A DNA stretch of 51,287 nt from Oligoflexia bacterium (GCA_903895855.1 CAITVN010000054.1:1-51287); one strand, 5' to 3'. Shown: positions 15,856 through 24,247, numbered from the stretch's first letter. A program made the numbers and translations. The notes: generated from the sequence alone by a model not told the origin.

Positions 15856-18063
15856 TCACTTTGTGGCAGGGCTTCTTAATATCTTAAGGTAACGATTTCG
15901 AAAATATTTGAGATTAGCTGTGCTCTGTAGTTGGTTTTCACGTGCCCCGAGCCATTCGATGTCGTTTGATTCTTTAATCCATTCGTCGACGAGTTGATTC
16001 AGTCTCAATTCCGTTTTATTATTTTGGTCTTTTTGGTCACGCTGTTCATTACGTTCGCGGCTCTCGCCCAATGAGGTCTGTTCGTAATCGCTTGTGATCG
16101 GGTTGAGCTCGCCTTCTAGCGGAATGCCATAGCTCGACAGGAGTTTGTCAGTTGCTTCGGTCTTGAGGGGCATGAGATTGGCTTCGGTGAACTCAGCGAC
16201 GTCTTTGCGATCAAGGTGATTGCTAATCCAATTGTCAATGTGTGCGCTCAATTCCTTCCAGTTGAGGTGTACAATGAGTTCTTCAGTTGAAACCATCGTG
16301 GCAACAAATTGAATGGCCTCGTCTCGGGTTAATGCTTGCGTGAGCACCTCGTCGAATACTTGAGACCTTGAACTGGGTGAGGTATTGGTCAGGTAATCAC
16401 CTTGCTCAGTTAAGTTAGCAAACGGCGCTTGCTTTCGCTGTTTCAAAGGTATTTTACCAAAATATTGTTTCAGCGTCTCAAATTGTTGCAATTTCAGATT
16501 TTTCTGAGATCGCATCAGAAGACCAGACTTTTCGGCCAGCGCTTCGTTCTCGAGTGCTGTTGAATCAGAAAACGGTAGTGATTTTAACGATTCAAATAAT
16601 CCGAGTGGAGTGGTGATGTTGAGCTTTGTGAGGGGGGCAGGGTTTTCTAATACTGAGGCCAAGAACCACTGGCTCTCGGTGGCGCAGTTTTGCTGTAAGA
16701 ATGTGTAATCTCCGCGGTACTCCCACTGGTTTGTTTTGATTTGATCGATAAATCGAGCGATCTCATTGCGCGAGAGTTTGAGAGGTAAACTCAGTAAGTC
16801 TCGTTCTTCTTCGAGCGTGTATTCACGAATGATACTGGTGAGTGGAAAAATGTAGCCTCGAGATTGATAACCACCAAAAATACCCTTTGTGAAATCAAGG
16901 TGTGTGTCATCGACGCGGGCTCGGTAGCTCAACACCAGGTCTTCGGTCTGGTTGAGTAAGCATTTTTTATCAACCGGTTGATTTGGCCGACACATCACAA
17001 TTCGAAACATCGCGTGGCCCCATCGACTCATCAGGGCTGAACCGGGGGTTGCGAATAAGAAATGAATTTGAAAAATGCGTGACAAATCGATTTCGCGCCA
17101 ACTCACCGTTTGGCCCATCTTGTTTTGAACAGCCACGAGTTTTGTGCTTTCGCAGGGTTTTGATTTGAGTATCGGCAAGTTGAAATGGCTTCGAAAAAAC
17201 TCGTCGAGTCTTGGTCGGTGGCAGGCGTAGTTGGGGTCTAAAACGAAGTGTTCAAAATTGACTGCGAAATATTCTTGCCGATTTGTGCTTTCGTAAGCGT
17301 CGACTGATCGCATCGGGTGGGCGTTTCGATTGTCGTTGGTGCGAATCAGAATGCCCGAGGGGCTCCAGCCAGCGAGAATGCCGAAGCGAGAGTGTGATGA
17401 AAGTGAATACTGGTTTTCAGAGATCGTCTTTCGACAAGTGCGCCGAAGCTGCAGTCTAGCGATAGGATCGGTAATTTCATCGCGGTTATAGCACAATTCG
17501 GTTGAAACTTTCTCGGCTGATGTTTTGAGCCTCATAAAATCATAGCGGTGGGCGAGCTCATGAATGACGGTCGCCATTGCAAGGTCGTGCCAAGTCAAAT
17601 ACGGCGTGTAGGAGTTTTGAGTGGTTGCGGGTTGTGTTTGCCCTTCGTGGTCTTTGTGCGCAGGTTCAATGTGGTAAGCGGTTTTGCCTAGCACTTCGTT
17701 GGCAATCACCTCTTTGAAAAGTGAGTGAATGACGATCGAGTCTGAGAAAACGTTCTGGGTGTATCCATACTGTGTCGCATGGTTGAGATCGCGAACTTCG
17801 TTGTATCCTAGTTCTTCGAACTTTACCGTAATTGCAGGTATGTTTGAATCTGTGAAAGCGTTGATGAAACCAGCCGGAAGTTTAGCCTCGATTTCGTCGA
17901 GAAATGCCTGAGCCTTTGGGGTGCTGGCAAAAGCGGCATTGGCTGGGTCTTGAGTGCTCCACTGAAGTAGGCCTGCGAAAGCTGGACTTGAGAAAAACAA
18001 ACTCACACTCGTGAGCTCACCCAGTAGTTTTAGAAACTGTTTAATGTGAAATCTTTTTTTCAT
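15856..18063 (-). CDS. Secreted HExxH metallopeptidase-like / DUF4105 two-domain protein
   Basis: From ATG 18063 the protein starts MKKRFHIKQF and has a signal peptide ending near SSPAFA. The first half has the zinc motif HELAH (about residue 168, ATVIHELAHRYD) and a downstream Glu in AVNFEHFVLD, the pattern of a gluzincin-type peptidase. The second half is DUF4105-like: TPGSALMSRWGHAMFRI with His near 350, and FLQQNCATES with Cys near 460, the likely Cys/His pair of a papain-like fold. A DUF4105 protein has been reported to me as a lipoprotein N-acyltransferase in Bacteroides; whether that applies here is unknown. The tail is charged. Earlier ATG 18135 lies inside a strong hairpin and is unlikely. 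Probably co-transcribed with the 18175 gene. Confidence 0.78.
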   Translation of the reverse strand: MKKRFHIKQFLKLLGELTSVSLFFSSPAFAGLLQWSTQDPANAAFASTPKAQAFLDEIEAKLPAGFINAFTDSNIPAITVKFEELGYNEVRDLNHATQYGYTQNVFSDSIVIHSLFKEVIANEVLGKTAYHIEPAHKDHEGQTQPATTQNSYTPYLTWHDLAMATVIHELAHRYDFMRLKTSAEKVSTELCYNRDEITDPIARLQLRRTCRKTISENQYSLSSHSRFGILAGWSPSGILIRTNDNRNAHPMRSVDAYESTNRQEYFAVNFEHFVLDPNYACHRPRLDEFFRSHFNLPILKSKPCESTKLVAVQNKMGQTVSWREIDLSRIFQIHFLFATPGSALMSRWGHAMFRIVMCRPNQPVDKKCLLNQTEDLVLSYRARVDDTHLDFTKGIFGGYQSRGYIFPLTSIIREYTLEEERDLLSLPLKLSRNEIARFIDQIKTNQWEYRGDYTFLQQNCATESQWFLASVLENPAPLTKLNITTPLGLFESLKSLPFSDSTALENEALAEKSGLLMRSQKNLKLQQFETLKQYFGKIPLKQRKQAPFANLTEQGDYLTNTSPSSRSQVFDEVLTQALTRDEAIQFVATMVSTEELIVHLNWKELSAHIDNWISNHLDRKDVAEFTEANLMPLKTEATDKLLSSYGIPLEGELNPITSDYEQTSLGESRERNEQRDQKDQNNKTELRLNQLVDEWIKESNDIEWLGARENQLQSTANLKYFRNRYLKILRSPATK

Positions 18064-18117
18064 TTTGACTGACTTCTTAACTGGCTTTGTTTGCCTAGGC
18101 TTTTCTAGACATGAATT

Positions 18118-18150
18118 CGAGGGCCAAGCGATCATGTCGCGTGGCCCTCG
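18118..18150 (-). terminator. Strong hairpin between the 18175 gene and the DUF4105 gene
   Basis: CGAGGGCCA and TGGCCCTCG pair perfectly and, past one mismatch, GCGA pairs TCGC around a five-base loop. No U-tract follows on the minus strand, so it is more likely a processing, attenuation or mRNA-stabilising hairpin than a full terminator. Confidence 0.5.
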
Positions 18151-18174
18151 TTGAAGTTGAGAATGACAACGCGG

Positions 18175-18636
18175 CTACTGCGCGTTTCTTTCTAGGTCAG
18201 CAATGACAATGGCTTCAGCAATGGCTTTGTCGGCAAGTGCTTCGGGAGCAAGGTTACTGTATTCTGGGAGCTGACGAATTTCTGAGAAAAGTGCACCGAG
18301 CGGGCCAGTTGCAGTGCTGGCCTTGCTTGTTAAGAAGTCATTCGCGTCGTTTGCCAACTCAGGGTATTTGCCAACGCTTACGTAGACGATGTTAACTCCT
18401 GCCACCCCGGCGCCAGCGACCGTCATTCCGTAGCCCAGTCGAATGATCCAATAGGCTGCGTTAGCGTCGGTCATTCCGGCAAGTAGTCCAGCTCCGGTGG
18501 TTAGGGTTCCGGCGGCAGACAAAGCACCGGCAACCGCGTCGGTTGAATCGACTTTAGCCTGTGATGTTTGGGTGAGTGTTAAGCTAGTGGCGGCAACAAT
18601 GAGGGCGAGTAGTCGGTGAGTGCGAGTGGTTGTCAT
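18175..18636 (-). CDS. Small secreted or membrane protein, Ala/Gly-rich
   Basis: A 153-residue protein with a signal peptide (LLALIVAATSLTLTQTSQA). Two hydrophobic Gly/Ala-rich stretches follow (GALSAAGTLTTGAGLLAGM and YWIIRLGYGMTVAGAGVAGVNIVYV) that may form a membrane hairpin, and then an acidic helical C-terminus. AAGGAGACCCCATTT precedes the ATG. It sits 5' of the metallopeptidase/DUF4105 gene with a hairpin between them and has a sigma-54-like promoter, so it probably heads a two-gene unit. No family recognised. Confidence 0.68.
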   Translation of the reverse strand: MTTTRTHRLLALIVAATSLTLTQTSQAKVDSTDAVAGALSAAGTLTTGAGLLAGMTDANAAYWIIRLGYGMTVAGAGVAGVNIVYVSVGKYPELANDANDFLTSKASTATGPLGALFSEIRQLPEYSNLAPEALADKAIAEAIVIADLERNAQ

Positions 18637-18707
18637 AAATGGGGTCTCCTTGTAGTAAAACGGGTTACTGAAGTTGATAAAAAAAGCGTGTTAAGTGTGA
18701 TCACCAG

Positions 18708-18723
18708 AGCATAGGCCATACCA
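18708..18723 (-). promoter_or_regulatory. Sigma-54-like promoter of the 18636 gene
   Basis: On the minus strand TGGTATG-GCCT-ATGCT keeps the invariant GG (18722/18721) and GC (18710/18709) with 10 bases between them but has three mismatches to consensus. It shares the ATGCTCT -12 region with the promoter of the 13644 gene. Expected start near 18698. Confidence 0.45.
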
Positions 18724-18931
18724 GGCGAAAGTCGTGGGCTGAGATTTCGCAAGTCTTTACAATGAATGTGAAAACGAATGAATCGCATCTAGGGTTACGT
18801 CTACGCTCATGAATGAAGTACCTGAGATGGCAGCTCGCTAGGCATGGGTCTGTGGCACAAGTGCACAGATTTCAGCACGATTTGAAAAACATTCTTTTTG
18901 AGGTTTGACTGATCGACAGGGTCTTGGGTTG

Positions 18932-18948
18932 TGTCAAATTCTTTGACA
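18932..18948. promoter_or_regulatory. Candidate upstream activator site TGTCAAA-TTC-TTTGACA
   Basis: A perfect 7-bp inverted repeat with a 3-base spacer. Its centre is about 149 bp upstream of the predicted start of the 19104 transcript and about 242 bp upstream of the divergent one. The same architecture occurs at 13784-13800. It probably binds a Fis-type helix-turn-helix activator; which one is unknown. Confidence 0.55.
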
Positions 18949-19019
18949 GCCGTCAGCTTAAGTGGCGCAGCTTTGGCCCCGGGTGACCACGAAGTAGGCA
19001 GGGGCGAGTTATTATCTAC

Positions 19020-19035
19020 TTGTTATGTATAACAA
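19020..19035. promoter_or_regulatory. Palindrome TTGTTAT-GT-ATAACAA
   Basis: A perfect inverted repeat of 7-bp arms ending about 28 bases before the -24 element of the 19104 promoter. It may be an operator or bending site. Confidence 0.4.
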
Positions 19036-19061
19036 ATTTTAACCGTCCAGAATCTACGCAG

Positions 19062-19078
19062 TTGGCACTACCCTTGCG
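19062..19078 (+). promoter_or_regulatory. Sigma-54 (-24/-12) promoter of the VWA lipoprotein gene
   Basis: TTGGCACT-ACCC-TTGCG, with GG at 19064-19065 and GC at 19076-19077, exactly 10 bases apart. Only two consensus positions differ. The predicted start near 19089 leaves a short leader that still contains the AAAGGG ribosome site. Confidence 0.7.
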
Positions 19079-19103
19079 ATAACCTACTTCAAAGGGTGAA
19101 ACC

Positions 19104-20342
19104 ATGAAAACGAAGATGACACAATTTGGGTCTAGATCTTGGGTAAAAGGCCTACGTCATTTACCGACCATTGCATTAGCTGGCCTAGTCTTGGTTGGAT
19201 GCGGTAAAGAGGCTTTCGTGGTCACACAGTCAACGGTGAGCCAAACAGCGCCAGGCACGTTCTCAATTGCTCCTCGAGTTGACATTTTATTTGCTGAAGA
19301 TGACACCGGTTCAATTTATGAAGCATACGATGAAGTTTCTAAGCAAATGCCGACTCTGCTCTCATCACTTGAAAAAAGTGGTTGGGATTACCACTTCGCC
19401 ACAGCAGGTCTGACTAATATTCAACGACCCATCAATCAAATTTTGGCTTCAAAACAAGATGTGAACTGGGGAAGTCAAGCGGTAGCGCCTTATCCCGGAG
19501 GGCAGCTGAGTACTTTATTTTCTGTGGGTTCAGCCTATTTTCGAACCCCTGAGCAGTACAGTGAGTTCATTGTGAAAGGCGAAATTTCAAATCAAATGGA
19601 TGGTGACGAGCAAGGATTTAAAGCCATTGCAAAAGCCCTTGATACGAAACTGACGGGCACAGGCTTTACTCGTGAAGGAGCCCTCTTAGTGATCTTGGCT
19701 TTTACGAATGGCAATGACACTTCTGATGTGAATTACTGCCAACGCTCAATCGATGGGATTATGGTTCCGTGCGAGACCTTAGGTCAAGCGGGTACCTTAG
19801 CTTCGAGTCTTGAAACTTATCGCACGAAGTTCTTGGCCGTAAAAAAGAATCAGTCGAGTCTCGTTCGCTTTCATGCGGCAGTCGCCCAGTCAAACAGTAA
19901 GAACTGCAAGGGATCGGTAGCACAAATTGGCACGCGCTACACTCAGATGGCCGCCGCGCTGGGTGGCAAGACTTATGACATCTGCACTCAGTCGGTTTCT
20001 GATGTTCTAGCTGGTGTTTCGGCTGACCTTGAAGTTCAAAAGAAGAGCTTTCGTACTCGTTACTTGTTCATTGATCAAGTGCCAGACTTAGCGACCGTGA
20101 AGATTCTACGCTACCGAAATGGTCGAACCGATCTCGCCCCTGATAGTTTGACCGAGTCTGAAACTAACGGTTGGAAGTTCATTGGCAAAGTCGACAATGT
20201 TCCGGCCATTGATGCACCGGTCGCGATGAGTCCGACTAGTGGCTACGCGTTTGAGCTTTCTGGTGATGCAAAATTGGTCGGCTATGACACGGCTTCAATT
20301 AGTTATAAACCCGCAGGAGTTCAAGACACCGCAGCTAAGTAG
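19104..20342 (+). CDS. Lipoprotein with von Willebrand factor A-like domain
   Basis: A 412-residue lipoprotein with signal sequence and lipobox LVGC (Cys33). After a Ser/Thr linker comes RVDILFAEDDTGSIYEA, which fits strand 1 plus the MIDAS motif of a VWA domain with Thr in place of the first Ser (DxTxS). LLVILAFTNGNDTSD supplies the later strand and MIDAS-like Asp. Such domains bind ligands through a divalent metal. Four or more cysteines (YCQRS, PCETL, NCKGS, ICTQS) suggest periplasmic disulfides. The ribosome site AAAGGG and a sigma-54 promoter lie upstream. VWA assignment rests on motif order, not on overall similarity. Confidence 0.7.
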   Translation: MKTKMTQFGSRSWVKGLRHLPTIALAGLVLVGCGKEAFVVTQSTVSQTAPGTFSIAPRVDILFAEDDTGSIYEAYDEVSKQMPTLLSSLEKSGWDYHFATAGLTNIQRPINQILASKQDVNWGSQAVAPYPGGQLSTLFSVGSAYFRTPEQYSEFIVKGEISNQMDGDEQGFKAIAKALDTKLTGTGFTREGALLVILAFTNGNDTSDVNYCQRSIDGIMVPCETLGQAGTLASSLETYRTKFLAVKKNQSSLVRFHAAVAQSNSKNCKGSVAQIGTRYTQMAAALGGKTYDICTQSVSDVLAGVSADLEVQKKSFRTRYLFIDQVPDLATVKILRYRNGRTDLAPDSLTESETNGWKFIGKVDNVPAIDAPVAMSPTSGYAFELSGDAKLVGYDTASISYKPAGVQDTAAK

Positions 20343-20375
20343 AACCTTTGATATCAGTAAAATTTGAGGAAAATT

Positions 20376-21347
20376 ATGGAAAATTCAAAATTAAATTCAA
20401 GCAAACAAAATGGCGATTCAAAACAATGGTACCTGGCCGTGGGCCAAACTAAGCCGGTGGGTCCGCTCACCCTTGAAGAGGTTTTGGTAAAGCTAAAGCT
20501 TGAAGAAATCACTGTTGCTCACTTTGTTTGGCGAAAAGGTCTGACGGAGTGGAAACGTCTTTGTGATCTGAAAGAATTCGAAGGGGCTTCTCCTGCGGCT
20601 CCAGCGCGAGCGGTTCTCGATTCGTTGAGTGATCAAGCAATCGATTCTGAAAACACCTGGTATTTGCACTACAACTCAAAACAGTTCGGTCCCTTTTCTC
20701 GTGGTGACGTAGAAAAATTGCTAAAGATCGGAAAAATTCACCCGAGAGTTTTTTGTTGGACCCAAGGCTTTGGTCAATGGAGAGCCTTAGACAGTGTGGG
20801 CGTATTTGATGATTTCTTGAGTCTCGCAGAAAAAGCATGGGCGAGCCGCATTGCGGCTAAGAAAGGTGCACCGAGCGATGCTCCTGTCGTGTTGAAGACT
20901 CAATCGGTTCTGCGCACTCATGAAGTGGCTGTTGATTCAGCTAACGAAACGTTTGATGAAGAGTCCAATCGAGAACATCAAGGCAAAAAGGCAGGCCAAG
21001 ACCGACGCATGCAATCGCGTAAGCCACTAGCAGCGAAGATTTTAATGACTGACAGTCGAGTCGTGGCGACCGTTTTGTGCCGTGACATCAGTGTGGGCGG
21101 CATGCAAGTCTTGGCTGAACATGCGACCTGGGCAGGGTTTGGCTCGGTCGGAGCAAAAATTAAGCTGAATGTTAACCCAACCAGTGAAAAGTCGAATGGG
21201 AAGTTAAAAGCCAACCCTCTCAAGTCGTTCACCGCAGAGGGTGAAGTGGTCAGAATCTTAGAAGATGGACGTGGTTTCAGTTTTCGCTTTACCAAATTGC
21301 CGGAATCAGCGAAAAATCTAATTGAAACCTATGTCAATTCGAGTTGA
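20376..21347 (+). CDS. Double GYF_2-domain plus PilZ protein
   Basis: Two GYF_2-type repeats (WYLAVGQTKPVGPLTLEEV near residue 18 and WYLHYNSKQFGPFSRGDVEK near 95) are followed by a PilZ domain. The PilZ cyclic-di-GMP motifs are intact: RMQSR (RxxxR, near 208) and DISVGG (DxSxxG, near 236). GYF_2 domains are probably protein-interaction modules, so this looks like a cytoplasmic adaptor that links a partner to c-di-GMP level. ATG 20376 follows GAGGAAAATT and is preferred to an in-frame TTG four codons earlier. It lies 33 bases after the VWA lipoprotein gene and overlaps the hydrolase gene downstream. Confidence 0.85.
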   Translation: MENSKLNSSKQNGDSKQWYLAVGQTKPVGPLTLEEVLVKLKLEEITVAHFVWRKGLTEWKRLCDLKEFEGASPAAPARAVLDSLSDQAIDSENTWYLHYNSKQFGPFSRGDVEKLLKIGKIHPRVFCWTQGFGQWRALDSVGVFDDFLSLAEKAWASRIAAKKGAPSDAPVVLKTQSVLRTHEVAVDSANETFDEESNREHQGKKAGQDRRMQSRKPLAAKILMTDSRVVATVLCRDISVGGMQVLAEHATWAGFGSVGAKIKLNVNPTSEKSNGKLKANPLKSFTAEGEVVRILEDGRGFSFRFTKLPESAKNLIETYVNSS

Positions 21348-22278
21348 AAACGGAGTTCCCAGGCCATCGTCTCTTCCACCATTACCCGCCGACTGGAGTG
21401 TCGAGTGGGGTAGTTTTCAGTCACCCGACGGAAAATGCGCGATCTACGAAACCTGCCTGCATCGAAACGATTGGAGCTCGCCTCGCGCTTTGATCGTACT
21501 GCATGGCTACGGCGAACACCTTGGGCGATATTATCATTTGCCGGCGTTTTTGAAATCTCAGTTCGATTCGATTTGGTTGATGGACATTAGAGGCCATGGC
21601 CGATCAGAAGGAGCGCGTGGACACGTCGATCGTTTCGACGCGTTTGTTGATGACTTCGAGGCGTTCATTCTTCGCGTCGATGAAAAATTGAAAGCCAAGT
21701 TCGGTAAAAGTGAATTATTTGTCTTAGGCCACAGTTTTGGTGGTCACATTTTGATTCGAACTTTACTTCTAAAGCAAGACCTTCCCATTCGCGCGGCTAT
21801 TGCTTCGGCGCCATTCTTGAAGATCAAACAGGCGGTACCTTTTGCCAAGAAGCTAGGCGCGCAGTTACTCACTCACATTTGGGGTAGCCTACAAATGGAT
21901 GCGGGCGCTGAGCCGACGTTGCTATCGCATGATCCTGAGATTGCTGAGTGCTACACCAGTGACCGCTTGGTTCATGCCAAGATGACTCCGAAGTTCTTTA
22001 GCGAGCTTCAATGGGCGATGAAAGACACGCTCACTCATGAAGTGGGGCTTCAGCACCCGATTCTTTTCATTGTTCCTGGATCTGATGGCGTGACCGATCA
22101 AGACGTGGTTCAAGAGTGGGTGAAAAATTTCAAGCACCGCGAGAAAAAAGTAAAAGTTTTTCCTGAGTTTTTTCATGAGCCGATGAATGAAATCGGTAAA
22201 GAAGCGGTTTTTGCTGAAATCTGCGATTGGGTTCAAGAGCACAGCGCCGGAAGTGCCGGAAACACTGGAACAGGTTGA
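21331..22278 (+). CDS. Alpha/beta hydrolase, monoacylglycerol lipase-like
   Basis: A typical alpha/beta hydrolase: oxyanion segment LIVLHGYGEHLGRY, DIRGHGRSEG strand-turn, nucleophile elbow GHSFGG, acid Asp in VPGSDGVTD and His in FFHEPMNE. The HGYGEH and RGHGRSEG motifs are those of monoglyceride lipase/lysophospholipase L2 relatives, so hydrolysis of lysolipids or monoacylglycerols is likely. The start at 21331 lies inside the end of the PilZ gene (17-bp overlap), suggesting translational coupling. There is no signal peptide, so it is cytoplasmic. Confidence 0.87.
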   Translation: MSIRVENGVPRPSSLPPLPADWSVEWGSFQSPDGKCAIYETCLHRNDWSSPRALIVLHGYGEHLGRYYHLPAFLKSQFDSIWLMDIRGHGRSEGARGHVDRFDAFVDDFEAFILRVDEKLKAKFGKSELFVLGHSFGGHILIRTLLLKQDLPIRAAIASAPFLKIKQAVPFAKKLGAQLLTHIWGSLQMDAGAEPTLLSHDPEIAECYTSDRLVHAKMTPKFFSELQWAMKDTLTHEVGLQHPILFIVPGSDGVTDQDVVQEWVKNFKHREKKVKVFPEFFHEPMNEIGKEAVFAEICDWVQEHSAGSAGNTGTG

Positions 22279-22312
22279 ACTCCATGAACTCGGGCCACAG
22301 CAGGGGCATCCA

Positions 22313-22882
22313 TTGAAAGCCGAGCGACTCAAGAAATTGAAAGACTTGATTTTGAAGCTCAGTTATCGCGAAGGCGATTTTGTTCTCGCTTCCGGTAAAC
22401 GATCGAAATTCTACATCGATCTCAAAGCCACAACTCTTCACCCCGAGGGCGCAACGTTGGTGGGTGAGTGTTTTGTTGATTTATTTGAGACGCTGGTCGC
22501 CCAAAAAAAGATTAAGGCCACGGCGGTCGGTGGGTTAACGTTAGGGGCCGATCCGATTGCGACGAGCGTGTCGATTGCGGCGTTTAGACGTGGCCTTTTC
22601 TTGCCCGCGTTCATCGTGCGCAAAGAGTCGAAAGATCACGGCACCAGCCGAACTATTGAAGGCACCGAAAATCTTAAAGCTCACGCACCGGTCATTGTCT
22701 TAGAGGACGTAGTCACCACGGGGGGGTCGAGCCTAAAAGCTGTCGAACACCTTCGGGCGGCTGAGTATCTGGTCGATACCGTTTTCACCATTGTTGACCG
22801 TGAGCAAGGCGGTAGAGAAAACCTGAGCGCTCAAAAGTTAGAGTTGTATTCGCTTTTCACGATTAGCGAGCTGCAGGGGTAG
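22313..22882 (+). CDS. pyrE: Orotate phosphoribosyltransferase
   Basis: Transfers the phosphoribosyl group from PRPP to orotate to make OMP in pyrimidine synthesis. The PRPP-binding motif VIVLEDVVTTGGSS is intact; FVLASGKRSKFYIDLK and FIVRKESKDHGTSRTIEG match the substrate and flexible catalytic loops. I chose TTG 22313: it has CAGGGG at a good distance and gives 189 residues, with the SGK motif at the usual distance from the N-terminus. An ATG at 22187 would add 42 residues overlapping the hydrolase gene in another frame. Confidence 0.92.
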   Translation: MKAERLKKLKDLILKLSYREGDFVLASGKRSKFYIDLKATTLHPEGATLVGECFVDLFETLVAQKKIKATAVGGLTLGADPIATSVSIAAFRRGLFLPAFIVRKESKDHGTSRTIEGTENLKAHAPVIVLEDVVTTGGSSLKAVEHLRAAEYLVDTVFTIVDREQGGRENLSAQKLELYSLFTISELQG

Positions 22883-22946
22883 GTGCTAGCGGCCAGCAGT
22901 CTGCTAGTAGCGGTTAGTAATCAGTAATCACCTTACCCGACAGCTC

Positions 22947-24023
22947 TTAGCTGATCGCTAATTTGTGAGCTTCCCTTTTTTCTGCACCAAAAATCTGAAT
23001 TCCTACAAGACTGTGGTGCAAAGAACAGAGCAGTCGCAGATTCGACAGATCGTTTGAGCCGTTGAGCGCTAGGGGTTGCGCGTGATCGATTTCAAGTCGA
23101 TATCGCGACGAGCACCGACGACCCCTGTAAGAGTATTGACATCGGCCGCGAGCGTTGCCCCACACTTCGCGCTTAAGGTGAGCGGGCAACGCCACTCGAA
23201 CCCCGACGGGAAGCACTCTCTCTAGGGTGCAAATCGAAGGGTTTTGGTCTTGAATTTTGTCTGGCGAGGCATTCTCTGGATTGGGCAGCACAGCGGGTAC
23301 CTGATTGAGCACTTCAGCTGGGGGCTTGTCGAAAACATTGCCGCAGGCGGTGCTGGGAGGCTCGTTAGGTGAACTGTCAGGGATTTTCGATTTCTGGCGA
23401 AGCCCTTTTGATCGCTCAAGTTTTTCGAGCATGCCGTTAACCAGAAACTCTAACAACTCGGCGTAAGTTGCAGCGGGGTGCGAATGAGCGAGCAATTCTT
23501 TGAGGCGATTGATTTTTTGAAAAAGTGCTTCAGAGATTGCGAACTTCAGCTCACGGTGTTCAGGCGACACCAGGCGTGCTCGATCAGTTGTTGGTAGTTC
23601 AGGCGACAGTTCAAATAGTCGCTTCTCGCACTGCGACTGTGATTGATTGAGAGCGCCCATTGCGATCTCTTTTTTCTCAGCAAGATTCTTCGGTTTTCCG
23701 GCCTTCTTTTGAGCATGAAAATACGTTTGAAGTTTTGCCGCATTACTCAGTGACAATGAACCTTCTTCGAAAGCTTGCTTCGCTTCTGGCACATCAGTCA
23801 CGAGTCTCATGGCCTGAATTCTTCTGTAAGCCGAGCCTTCGCTTAATCCCAGTTCTTTGGTTGAAAATTCAAATAAGCTAGAATAGCCAAGCTGCAAAAA
23901 CAAAAGCCTGCGATTGATTTCAGACAAGTGGCTAATGAGTTGAGCGGTGATTTCGCGTTCCCTGGTCACGATTAGTTTTGTATGAACGACTAGTTGTTCT
24001 GCGGTGAGGTTAAGTAAATTCAT
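22947..24023 (-). CDS. HNH endonuclease-domain protein, DUF222-like
   Basis: The N-terminal ~150 residues are helical (SEGSAYRRIQAMRLVTDVPE) like the N-terminal part of DUF222/HNH proteins. A Pro/Ser-rich linker (about 205-265) leads to the HNH nuclease domain at the C-terminus, with Cys pairs in GRCQYSYRGRRCSS, the catalytic HNH segment LEIDHAQPLALNG-SNDLSNLRLLC, and a final SLHHSL. All expected His/Asn residues are present. Proteins of this kind are often multi-copy in a genome and spread horizontally. No methylase or other defence gene is adjacent, so the role is open. Confidence 0.87.
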   Translation of the reverse strand: MNLLNLTAEQLVVHTKLIVTREREITAQLISHLSEINRRLLFLQLGYSSLFEFSTKELGLSEGSAYRRIQAMRLVTDVPEAKQAFEEGSLSLSNAAKLQTYFHAQKKAGKPKNLAEKKEIAMGALNQSQSQCEKRLFELSPELPTTDRARLVSPEHRELKFAISEALFQKINRLKELLAHSHPAATYAELLEFLVNGMLEKLERSKGLRQKSKIPDSSPNEPPSTACGNVFDKPPAEVLNQVPAVLPNPENASPDKIQDQNPSICTLERVLPVGVRVALPAHLKREVWGNARGRCQYSYRGRRCSSRYRLEIDHAQPLALNGSNDLSNLRLLCSLHHSLVGIQIFGAEKREAHKLAIS

Positions 24024-24085
24024 GGAATCTGTTTACCACAGGTTTTGGGAATGACTTTTTAGCTTCACACTGGCGCTAGGTTCGT

Positions 24086-24247
24086 ATGAAAAAAAGAGTG
24101 CTCGGTCTTTCGACTAAAGCCATTCAAAAGCCTGGTAATCGCCTTACTGTGCTGTCTTATTTGAGAGTATCGCAGGTCTCAAAATTTCAAACTCAATTGC
24201 AAATTCTTCACTCAATGGCGGTCAAGAGAAAAAATATTATCGAATAG
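24086..24247 (+). CDS. Possible small basic protein (53 residues)
   Basis: An open frame from ATG 24086, with a weak upstream TAGG, encodes MKKRVLGLSTKAIQKPGNRL followed by a Gln/Lys-rich C-terminus. It lies in the 448-bp gap between the HNH gene and the secreted repeat protein. No relative recognised; it could be a chance frame. Confidence 0.25.
   Translation: MKKRVLGLSTKAIQKPGNRLTVLSYLRVSQVSKFQTQLQILHSMAVKRKNIIE

Larger units (their letters stand above)
18637..19103. other. 467-bp divergent regulatory region
   Basis: No coding sequence is seen here. It holds two opposed sigma-54-like promoters (18708-18723 minus, 19062-19078 plus), one perfect 7-3-7 inverted repeat (18932-18948) and one AT-rich palindrome (19020-19035). 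This is consistent with shared control of the genes at 18636 and 19104. Confidence 0.6.
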
